From Alphaproteobacteria bacterium (lineage in GTDB: Bacteria > Pseudomonadota > Alphaproteobacteria > Micavibrionales > Micavibrionaceae): a DNA stretch of 6,605 nucleotides. Every line of letters begins with the position of its first letter. The first letter of the stretch is position 1. The position numbers and the translations under genes were made by a program. The DNA lies in assembly GCA_023140905.1 (NCBI GenBank), contig JAGLKS010000004.1:1-6605 (forward strand), read 5' to 3'. Below the pieces are notes generated by a model. The model saw nothing but the letters and a program-made list of their open reading frames with translations. It made no database searches and was not told the origin of the DNA. Below are positions 1-4,788 of the stretch, in pieces.

Positions 1-305
1 ACCGTGATGTTGCTGTTGTGCGCGAAATTACAAAGATGTTTGAAGAAGTTAAGCGTGGGTATGTTGAAGATTTAGTGCGCGATTATCAAGAAACCGGTGC
101 ACCAAAAGGTGAAATTGTTTTAGTAATCGCTTCATCTGATGATGCTGATGAAGGCCCAGATGATGAAAGTGTGTATGCAATGTTGCGTGATGCTTTGGAG
201 ACGATGGAAGTTAAAGAGGCTGCTAAATTTGTTGCGGAGAAGACGGGACGTAAGAAAACAGATCTTTATGATATGGCTTTGAGCATTAATAAAGAGCAGA
301 AATAG
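1..305 (+). CDS. rsmI: RsmI, 16S rRNA (cytidine-2'-O)-methyltransferase, C-terminal part
   Basis: The gene enters from the left edge with its first whole codon at position 3, so about the last 100 residues are seen; the stop is TAG at 303-305. RsmI uses S-adenosylmethionine to methylate the 2'-OH of C1402 in 16S rRNA, near the decoding centre. The visible part carries family hallmarks: VVREITKMFEEVKRG near the start, then PKGEIVLVI, and a closing helical segment with VAEKTGRKKTDLYDMAL, which is the small C-terminal domain of the family. The catalytic SAM-binding domain lies outside the window. An internal GTG at 18 would give a 95-residue ORF, but the frame is open and conserved upstream of it, so it is not a real start. 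yraN follows after 12 bp, which suggests one transcript, and this pairing is common in proteobacteria. Identification is by recognised sequence pattern. Confidence 0.93.
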   Translation, partial: RDVAVVREITKMFEEVKRGYVEDLVRDYQETGAPKGEIVLVIASSDDADEGPDDESVYAMLRDALETMEVKEAAKFVAEKTGRKKTDLYDMALSINKEQK

Positions 306-317
306 GAAGGTTAGAGT

Positions 318-740
318 ATGTCGTTATTTTCTTTTGCCGAAGATAGAAAAGGAAAGGTGCAACAAAATGGTGATCTTCAAACCAGTTATGCAAAAGGAGT
401 TCGGGCGGAAGATGTTGCTGCGGATTATCTGAATGGGTTGGGGTATGAGATTTTAGAACGGCGCTATAAAACTCAATACGGTGAAATTGATATTATAGCT
501 ATGTTCGAAAATGATGAAGAAAAGATTTTGTGTTTTATTGAGGTGAAAGTGCGCAAACACTATAAAGAGGCTGTGGAAGCAGTTACCCCCAGAACTCAGA
601 AACGGATTGAGCGTAGTGCATTATCTTTTCTATCCCAAGAGCCGTCTTATGTTACGTGCGATATGCGTTTTGATGTCGTAGCTATTACAGGTGGCGGAGA
701 AATATGGCATCTGGACAATGCATGGCAAGCTTGTTCATAA
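318..740 (+). CDS. yraN: YraN / UPF0102 family nuclease-fold protein
   Basis: A 140-residue cytoplasmic protein of the UPF0102 family, which has a Holliday-junction-resolvase/restriction-endonuclease-like fold. Its cellular role is not firmly established. The family core is visible: GVRAEDVAADYL (residues 27-38), YGEIDII with E56 and D58, then the EVK triad at 75-77, which together make the acidic-plus-lysine metal site of PD-(D/E)XK nucleases. EAVTPRTQKRI follows near residues 87-97 and RFDVVAI at 117-123. The first 25 residues are an extra N-terminal stretch without family signature, making it slightly longer than usual (about 120-130). The start ATG at 318 is preceded by GGAAGG at 305-310, a good ribosome site that overlaps the last base of the rsmI stop codon, so translation of the two is probably linked. 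All active-site residues expected of the fold are present, so the protein looks intact. Confidence 0.93.
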   Translation: MSLFSFAEDRKGKVQQNGDLQTSYAKGVRAEDVAADYLNGLGYEILERRYKTQYGEIDIIAMFENDEEKILCFIEVKVRKHYKEAVEAVTPRTQKRIERSALSFLSQEPSYVTCDMRFDVVAITGGGEIWHLDNAWQACS

Positions 741-882
741 TACGAAGATCGAATCATATGAATAGCAGCATGTTATTGAAATATATTTCTTTGCCCTTTA
801 CGGGGTGTTGCTGCGAATAAAGAATTTGCTGCCGCTTTGGCTGTTTGATTCGTGCTTAAGAATAAATATTAGGATAGAGACA
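741..882 (+). other. yraN–dolP intergenic region
   Basis: This 142-bp AT-rich spacer holds no convincing gene. The heptamer TTGCTGC occurs twice (808-814 and 826-832), and the first copy can pair with GCAGCA at 765-770. I found no -35/-10 pair with acceptable spacing, so whether dolP has its own promoter or is read from rsmI–yraN cannot be settled. Confidence 0.4.
871..874 (+). promoter_or_regulatory. Ribosome binding site that sets the dolP start at 883
   Basis: AGGA lies 8 bp before ATG 883. The longer in-frame GTG start at 805 has no such site, and starting there would put 26 hydrophobic and basic residues ahead of an otherwise normal lipoprotein signal peptide. Confidence 0.6.
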
Positions 883-1632
883 ATGATAGAATCTTCTTTT
901 TCGGCTTCAAAAAAATCTGTTTACCTGCGTATGGCGGTAATACCTTTAGCACTGTTATCTTTATCTTCGTGCACAGGGATAATGGTAGGTCTTGGTGCTG
1001 CGGTAGGAACGGCGGCGGTTCAAGAAGGAGGAATATCACGTGCTGCGAGTGATGCACGTATTCAGGTCGATATTAATGAACGGTGGTTCAAATATAACGT
1101 CAATATGTTTACCAAGCTGGATTTGACGGTGAATCAGGGGCGTGTTTTGATTACCGGAGTGGTTCAAGACCCTGAACATCGTGTGCAAGCTGTTCGCCTA
1201 GCATGGCAGCCGACAGGTGTTGTGCAAGTGATTAATGAGGCCAAAGTGGCTGATAGTGAGGGGTTCATTGGTTTTGCTAAAGATACATGGATTACCGGTC
1301 GGGTGCGCACGTCATTAATTATGGACAGGGATGTTGAATCTATCAATTACTCGATTGATACTGTGCAGGGGAGTGTCTATCTGATGGGCTTTGCACAAGA
1401 TCAAGGCGAGCTTAATCATGTGATTGAGATAGCGCGCACGATTGGTGGTGTGAAACGTGTTGTTAGCTATGTGAAGCTGGTAGGAGTTCCTGAAAATCGT
1501 GAAGGGGCGCAGGATTATCAAATGCCTTATGATAGCTCGGCTCCTGTAGTAGGAGATAATAATACGGCTGCGGCAGGTGTGCAGGGTGCTAATGCGGCTC
1601 CTGTGACATGGGAAGAAGAAAGCGTGTATTAA
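883..1632 (+). CDS. dolP: DolP/YraP-like outer-membrane lipoprotein with two BON domains
   Basis: Starting at ATG 883 the protein has 249 residues. It begins with a lipoprotein signal peptide: K10/K11 and R16, a hydrophobic run at about 17-27, and lipobox LSSC with the acylated cysteine at residue 30. A small Gly/Ala-rich stretch follows. Two BON domains come next, at about 55-122 (with LDLTVNQGRVLITGVV) and 131-201 (with DTVQGSVYLMGFA and GVKRVVSYVKL). The last 48 residues are Ala/Gly/Asn-rich and probably unstructured. BON domains bind phospholipid; in E. coli DolP this fold supports outer-membrane integrity. E. coli also places yraN close to dolP, so both the architecture and the context fit. 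Serine at +2 rather than aspartate is replaced here by threonine (C-T), which agrees with outer-membrane sorting. The closest alternative is a generic BON-domain or OsmY-like protein, but OsmY is not a lipoprotein. ATG 931 is a possible later start, leaving a very short signal peptide. Confidence 0.82.
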   Translation: MIESSFSASKKSVYLRMAVIPLALLSLSSCTGIMVGLGAAVGTAAVQEGGISRAASDARIQVDINERWFKYNVNMFTKLDLTVNQGRVLITGVVQDPEHRVQAVRLAWQPTGVVQVINEAKVADSEGFIGFAKDTWITGRVRTSLIMDRDVESINYSIDTVQGSVYLMGFAQDQGELNHVIEIARTIGGVKRVVSYVKLVGVPENREGAQDYQMPYDSSAPVVGDNNTAAAGVQGANAAPVTWEEESVY

Positions 1633-1647
1633 TAACGGCTTTCTTCT

Positions 1648-1675
1648 AAGGCCAAGCCTTATTCATTTGATGAAT
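1648..1675 (+). terminator. Two adjacent short hairpins after dolP, possible terminator
   Basis: AAGGC-CAA-GCCTT (1648-1660) is followed at once by ATTCAT-TTG-ATGAAT (1661-1675), 15 bp after the dolP stop. The stems are 5 and 6 bp with 3-nt loops. There is no clear U-run afterwards, so this is a weak intrinsic terminator at best; it may only protect the 3' end of the mRNA. Confidence 0.3.
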
Positions 1676-1699
1676 ATGAATTGGAGGCTTTTGCGTGGT

Positions 1700-1716
1700 G
1701 TGTAAACCGTGTAAAC
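1700..1716 (+). repeat. GTGTAAAC direct repeat, CpxR-box-like
   Basis: GTGTAAAC occurs at 1700-1707 and 1709-1716, a 9-bp period. The core reads GTAAA (1702-1706), four bases, GTAAA (1711-1715). This matches the enterobacterial CpxR recognition form GTAAA-N4-8-GTAAA. Whether this organism has such a regulator is unknown. Confidence 0.4.
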
Positions 1717-1835
1717 ATAGATAATTGTACTTTGAATTAGAATCGGTATCACTTGTCATATACACGAAAATTTTAGAACATTTTTTCGAAAGCCTTGCAT
1801 AGCGGCGAAGAAAATTCTAAGACTCTTATTATTGT

Positions 1836-1853
1836 GAATCTTACGGGAATCTT
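1836..1853 (+). repeat. GAATCTT direct repeat with 11-bp spacing
   Basis: GAATCTT stands at 1836-1842 and again at 1847-1853, separated by ACGG. The 11-bp period places both copies on the same face of the helix, the arrangement used by dimeric OmpR/PhoB-type response regulators. It is short enough to be chance. Confidence 0.3.
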
Positions 1854-1881
1854 TTATTTTTTGAAACCGTTTTGATTAGGG

Positions 1882-1933
1882 CGCGAAAAGAGACATACAG
1901 GCTATGTTCGTAGCAAAGTTATTTCGCGTTTTT
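1882..1933 (+). promoter_or_regulatory. Nested stem-loop with T-run in the probable pal leader
   Basis: CGCGAAA (1882-1888) is the exact reverse complement of TTTCGCG (1922-1928). Inside that stem lies a second hairpin, ACATA-CAGGC-TATGT (1893-1907). Five T residues follow (1929-1933), and the pal start is 28 bp further on. The form could be an attenuator/terminator or a structured 5' leader. Confidence 0.35.
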
Positions 1934-1945
1934 GATATCAGCCTT

Positions 1946-1953
1946 AGGAAGGA
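1946..1953 (+). promoter_or_regulatory. Strong ribosome binding site deciding the pal start
   Basis: AGGAAGGA lies 8 bp before ATG 1962. It rules out the longer in-frame TTG start at 1932, which lies upstream of the site and would add ten residues ahead of the signal peptide. Confidence 0.8.
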
Positions 1954-1961
1954 ATTTAAAG

Positions 1962-2486
1962 ATGCTGGCTCGTTATTTTGTAGTTTTCTCTGCGGTATTT
2001 TTGCTTGCAGCGTGTACAAGTGCCTCGAATAATAATGGTGGCATTGATGCAGGGCCGCTTGATGGTATGAATGGCGGTGTGATTGTTGATAGCAATAGCG
2101 GTCTGTATACCGGTGAAGAAGGCCCTACACCGGGCACGCAAGCTGATCTCGTTGTAAATGTTGGTGACCGGGTATTCTTTGACACGGATAGTTCTGAGTT
2201 AACACCTGCAGCCAGAACAACATTGGAAAATCAGTCAGCGTGGTTAGCTCAATATATGTATCTTGTTGTTGTCGTTGAAGGTCATGCTGATGAGCGCGGG
2301 ACGCGTGAATATAATCTGGCTCTAGGCGAGCGTCGTGGGAATGCTGTGAAGAATTATCTAGTGGCATTGGGAGTTTCTCCATCTCGGATTGCAACTGTCA
2401 GCTATGGTAAGGAGCGTCCGGCTGTTCCGGGTGCAAATGAGGGTGCTTGGGCTCAGAATCGCCGTAGTGTGACAAAAGTTCAATAG
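1962..2486 (+). CDS. pal: Pal, peptidoglycan-associated outer-membrane lipoprotein
   Basis: A 174-residue lipoprotein of the Tol–Pal system, which spans the envelope, draws the outer membrane inwards during division and keeps it stable. The N-terminus is a lipoprotein signal peptide (R4, hydrophobic 5-16) with lipobox LAAC and the lipidated cysteine at residue 18. A flexible Gly/Asn/Asp-rich linker runs to about residue 62. The OmpA-like peptidoglycan-binding domain fills about 65-172: VFFDTDSSEL (71-80), the signature GHADERGTREYN (107-118) with the diaminopimelate-binding aspartate and arginine region, LGERR (121-125), and AQNRR (164-168). Length is normal for the family. The start is fixed by the site at 1946-1953. 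cpoB follows after 77 bp. The usual upstream partner tolB is absent from this locus, so TolB and TolQRA must be encoded elsewhere if the system is complete. Confidence 0.97.
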   Translation: MLARYFVVFSAVFLLAACTSASNNNGGIDAGPLDGMNGGVIVDSNSGLYTGEEGPTPGTQADLVVNVGDRVFFDTDSSELTPAARTTLENQSAWLAQYMYLVVVVEGHADERGTREYNLALGERRGNAVKNYLVALGVSPSRIATVSYGKERPAVPGANEGAWAQNRRSVTKVQ

Positions 2487-2551
2487 AAACTAATATAATA
2501 CTATTATGAACCTTTTCTTTATTCTGTGTTTTATTTACATGGGCTGAGTAT

Positions 2552-2558
2552 GAGGGAG
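2552..2558 (+). promoter_or_regulatory. Ribosome binding site favouring the cpoB start at 2564
   Basis: GAGGGAG ends 5 bp before ATG 2564. The in-frame GTG at 2558 overlaps this site, so it is the less likely start. Confidence 0.6.
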
Positions 2559-2563
2559 TGAAA

Positions 2564-3517
2564 ATGAAATTATATATTATCTTTTGTAAACGGCCTGTTA
2601 TGGCAGGGCTATTGGCAGCTTTTTTCTTTGGCGTTATGGCCGGGGGGATCAGTATTGTTCCGCGTGTAGTTTATGCACAGAATGTTTTGACGCAGGGAAA
2701 TGCAGCAGCTGCTGCGGAAATTCGTTTTCAACAATTGGAAAAAGAAATGCGTCGGTTAACGGGGCAAATTGAACAACAGCAATATGATATCCGTCAGTTG
2801 AACAATCAGATTTCTGTGCTGCAAGAGGCTTTAAACGTCAAGCAAGTTCAGATATTGTCATCGGCTAATGGTACTTCAAATGTGGGGGGCGTTGGTAACG
2901 GGACTACAAATCAGTCGGGATATGAGCATCAAGGTGTTTATGCAAAGCCGTTACCTGTAGAAGAAAATGGCGGTATAAGTGTTTCTTCGCATAGTTCTTC
3001 GCTCCAGTCTTCTTCTTCGTTTGAAAATTCAACGGTTCAGTCATTAGGGACATACATTACAAAGCCTGCGAATGGCCAGAATGCCGGTGTCGGCGGGCAG
3101 CAAAATAATAATCTGGTTTTGGAATCAACAGGAAATGCAGAAGGGGACTATAACCGGGCTTATGCTTATATAAAAGCGCGTAATTATGGTAGTGCTGAAC
3201 AGGCTTTTGGTTCTTTTATCAAAGTGTATCCAGAGCATAAACTAGCTTCAAATGCTCAATATTGGTATGGCGAAACATTTTATGTTCGCGGTAGTTACGA
3301 TCAAGCCGCACGCATTTTTGCTGAAGGATATCAAAAATATCCGCAAGGTGCGAAAGCTGCGAGTAATTTGCTTAAACTGGGAATGTCTCTGGTGGGAATG
3401 GGTAAACCCGATGATGCATGTATAGCGTTTAAGCAGTTGAAAAAAGATTATTCAAACTCTGCTGTTCCTGTACTGAAACGGGCTGATGTTGAGATGGAAA
3501 AAATTAGCTGTCAGTAA
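2564..3517 (+). CDS. cpoB: CpoB/YbgF, periplasmic coiled-coil and TPR protein of the Tol–Pal locus
   Basis: A 317-residue secreted protein. The N-terminus has a signal peptide with basic K9-R10, a hydrophobic stretch at about 12-30 and a likely cleavage after VYA at residue 38. Residues about 48-95 are a Gln/Glu-rich coiled coil (FQQLEKEMRRLTGQIEQQQ and on), the trimerisation segment of YbgF. A Ser/Gly/Asn-rich linker of about 90 residues follows. The C-terminal 130 residues are TPR-like helices, recognisable by DYNRAYAYIKARNYGSAEQAF, ASNAQYWYGETFYVRGSYDQA and KAASNLLKLGMSLVGMGKPDDA, the standard YbgF pattern. In E. coli CpoB links peptidoglycan synthesis by PBP1B with Tol-driven outer-membrane constriction; the same role is inferred here from family and position after pal. 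The long linker is richer in serine than usual. GTG 2558 (two residues longer) is the alternative start. Confidence 0.93.
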   Translation: MKLYIIFCKRPVMAGLLAAFFFGVMAGGISIVPRVVYAQNVLTQGNAAAAAEIRFQQLEKEMRRLTGQIEQQQYDIRQLNNQISVLQEALNVKQVQILSSANGTSNVGGVGNGTTNQSGYEHQGVYAKPLPVEENGGISVSSHSSSLQSSSSFENSTVQSLGTYITKPANGQNAGVGGQQNNNLVLESTGNAEGDYNRAYAYIKARNYGSAEQAFGSFIKVYPEHKLASNAQYWYGETFYVRGSYDQAARIFAEGYQKYPQGAKAASNLLKLGMSLVGMGKPDDACIAFKQLKKDYSNSAVPVLKRADVEMEKISCQ

Positions 3518-3541
3518 TCGTTTTATCTGCGCATAGAACTC

Positions 3542-3560
3542 CGGGCGGTAAGTAAGCCCG
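3542..3560 (+). repeat. GC-rich inverted repeat after cpoB
   Basis: CGGGC (3542-3546) and GCCCG (3556-3560) can form a 5-bp stem with a 9-nt loop, 24 bp after the cpoB stop. Its GCCC arm can also pair with the GGGC of the next hairpin (3574-3577), so the two structures may compete. Confidence 0.4.
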
Positions 3561-3572
3561 TAGTAGTTCACT

Positions 3573-3599
3573 TGGGCCTTGCCCATTTTTCTTCTTTTC
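3573..3599 (+). terminator. Intrinsic terminator-like hairpin between cpoB and tilS
   Basis: TGGGC-CTT-GCCCA (3573-3585) is a GC-rich 5-bp stem with a 3-nt loop, directly followed by a T-rich run (3586-3599: five T, C, two T, C, four T, C). This is the normal form of a rho-independent terminator, though the stem is short. It ends only 16 bp before the tilS start, which leaves no room for a new promoter after it. tilS would then depend on read-through or on a promoter inside cpoB. Confidence 0.55.
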
Positions 3600-3614
3600 A
3601 ATAGATTAGAGCGC

Positions 3615-4709
3615 ATGACGGATAAAAAGACACATTCTAAAAAGATACGCATACTTTCAGAAGGATTGAACCATCAATGCGCTTTTATGGACCGTTTTTG
3701 CGTCACTATGGAAGGCTGTTTTGGGGAGGCTGAAAAAGGAGCGTTTCCTGAGAAGATAGCTGTAGGTGTTTCCGGCGGTGCTGATAGTATGGCATTATGT
3801 CACGCTTTAGCAGATTATGTGCAAGCTTATGCGCCATATGCACATATCTATGTCGTAAGCATCGATCACCGCCTTCGTCCGGAAGCTGCGGGTGAATTAC
3901 GTTTTGTCGAAAAGGAGGTTTCTAGTTTATCTAATATTTCTCATCATATATTAGTGTGGGAACAAGGGGATCAGCAAGATACAAGGATAGAAGAAGAGGC
4001 ACGTAATGCCAGATATGATCTATTAGGAGCTTTTGTAGCTGAACATGAAATTGGGCATTTGTTTATTGCTCATCACCAAAATGACCAAGCGGAGACGTTT
4101 TTATTTCGGTTAGCGAAGGGGAGCGGTGTAGACGGTTTGGCTTGTATGTCTATGATAAGCTCGCGTTGTTACGACGGGCATGATTTTACATTATGTCGTC
4201 CGTTTTTAGGGGAAGAGAAATCAGAAATTTTAACTTATATGCAAGAAAATTCCTTTTCTTATATTGAGGATCCATCAAACCAAAATCGGAGTTATGCGCG
4301 TATCCGTCTTCGGCAATCTATGGATGTTCTGGCAGATGAGGGACTAAGCCCCAAGCGTCTGTACACAACATCAAAGCGCATGAATAGAGCAAAAGAAGCA
4401 TTGACCTATCTATCTGATTGTGCTTATAAAAACGCATTAATTTCGATGGATACGAGTAAAATCGTATTAGAATACGGTTCTCTTGCGTCTCAGCCATTAG
4501 AGATTGTAATCCGTGTGGTTTTGTTGGCTATGGAAAAGCTAAATGGAAAAGAAGGGGCTTATGGCCCAAGGTTGGAGCGGGTCGAGCATTTATGTGAGGA
4601 TTTAATACAACCAAATAATTTTCGTAAGCGAACTCTGGGGGGGATTATTTTTGAGCATAAAACAAAATCAGGAGAGATTGTTCTATCGCTTGAGAAACAA
4701 TCTCTTTAG
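3615..4709 (+). CDS. tilS: TilS, tRNA(Ile)-lysidine synthetase
   Basis: A 364-residue cytoplasmic ATP-dependent ligase that joins lysine to C34 of the CAU-anticodon tRNA-Ile, making lysidine so that the tRNA reads AUA and is charged with isoleucine. The PP-loop SGGADS is at residues 53-58 and starts the N-terminal Rossmann-like domain. SIDHRLRPE (72-80) follows, then AHHQNDQAETFLFRLAKGSG (152-171) and the family signature DPSNQNRSYARIRLR (239-253). The C-terminal part has RLERVEHL and RTLGGIIFE, typical of alphaproteobacterial members. It is shorter than E. coli TilS (about 430), mainly at the C-terminus. ATG 3615 is chosen as the first ATG. Its ribosome site is poor (AGAG, 3 bp away), and residues 1-24 are not conserved, so ATG 3687 is possible. 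The essential nature of this step makes it unlikely to be dispensable here. Confidence 0.95.
   Translation: MTDKKTHSKKIRILSEGLNHQCAFMDRFCVTMEGCFGEAEKGAFPEKIAVGVSGGADSMALCHALADYVQAYAPYAHIYVVSIDHRLRPEAAGELRFVEKEVSSLSNISHHILVWEQGDQQDTRIEEEARNARYDLLGAFVAEHEIGHLFIAHHQNDQAETFLFRLAKGSGVDGLACMSMISSRCYDGHDFTLCRPFLGEEKSEILTYMQENSFSYIEDPSNQNRSYARIRLRQSMDVLADEGLSPKRLYTTSKRMNRAKEALTYLSDCAYKNALISMDTSKIVLEYGSLASQPLEIVIRVVLLAMEKLNGKEGAYGPRLERVEHLCEDLIQPNNFRKRTLGGIIFEHKTKSGEIVLSLEKQSL
4673..4705 (+). terminator. 10-bp perfect inverted repeat at the end of tilS
   Basis: AGAGATTGTT (4673-4682) and AACAATCTCT (4696-4705) are exact reverse complements with a 13-nt loop. The 3' arm ends just before the tilS stop (4707-4709). 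Only a weak T-rich stretch follows (TTTAG, then mixed bases), so it may be a terminator or an mRNA-stabilising hairpin rather than a full intrinsic terminator. Confidence 0.45.
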
Positions 4710-4734
4710 AAATAGTTGTTCTTTGTCTCTGTTA

Positions 4735-4761
4735 TTGAGATGAAATCTCCTTTATTATAAT
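4735..4761 (+). promoter_or_regulatory. Candidate sigma70-type promoter for ftsH
   Basis: TTGAGA (4735-4740, five of six against TTGACA) and a perfect TATAAT (4756-4761) are 15 bp apart, slightly short of the ideal 17. Transcription would begin near 4768, about 20 bp before the ftsH ATG. A palindrome, GAGAT-GAA-ATCTC (4737-4749), overlaps the -35 box and spacer and could be an operator. No heat-shock-type promoter was recognised. Confidence 0.5.
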
Positions 4762-4788
4762 GTGATCGTTAACATGTAGGAATAAGTA

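Larger units (their letters stand above)
1633..1961 (+). other. Gene-free region between dolP and pal (329 bp)
   Basis: No coding frame with a ribosome site is visible on either strand. The stretch contains, in order: tandem hairpins after dolP (1648-1675), a GTGTAAAC direct repeat (1700-1716), an AT-rich middle, a GAATCTT direct repeat spaced by 11 bp (1836-1853), and a nested inverted repeat (1882-1928) close to pal. Its size and repeat content suggest the promoter and control region of the pal–cpoB unit. I could not place a -35/-10 pair with confidence. In most relatives tolB would stand here, directly before pal. Confidence 0.6.

Noticed and set aside
805..882. In-frame GTG extension of the BON-domain lipoprotein by 26 residues.
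   Set aside because: There is no ribosome site, and it would bury the normal lipoprotein signal peptide behind an unrelated hydrophobic stretch.
1765..1788. CGAAAA...TTTTCG inverted repeat between dolP and pal.
   Set aside because: The stem is six mostly A/T pairs with a 12-nt loop in AT-rich DNA; chance is the simplest explanation.
1725..1908. Several -35/-10-like pairs upstream of pal (for example TTGTAC-N16-TATCAC, TTGATT-N16-CATACA).
   Set aside because: Each has a poor -10 or weak agreement overall, and none stands out from the AT-rich background, so no promoter was placed.
2491..2507. TAATATAATACTATTAT hairpin after the pal stop as a terminator.
   Set aside because: The stem contains only A/T pairs and lacks a following T-run close enough; cpoB follows closely and is probably co-transcribed.
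3452..3652. Minus-strand open frame of 66 codons across the cpoB–tilS junction.
   Set aside because: It overlaps two real genes, has no ribosome site or recognisable domain, and covers the terminator-like region.
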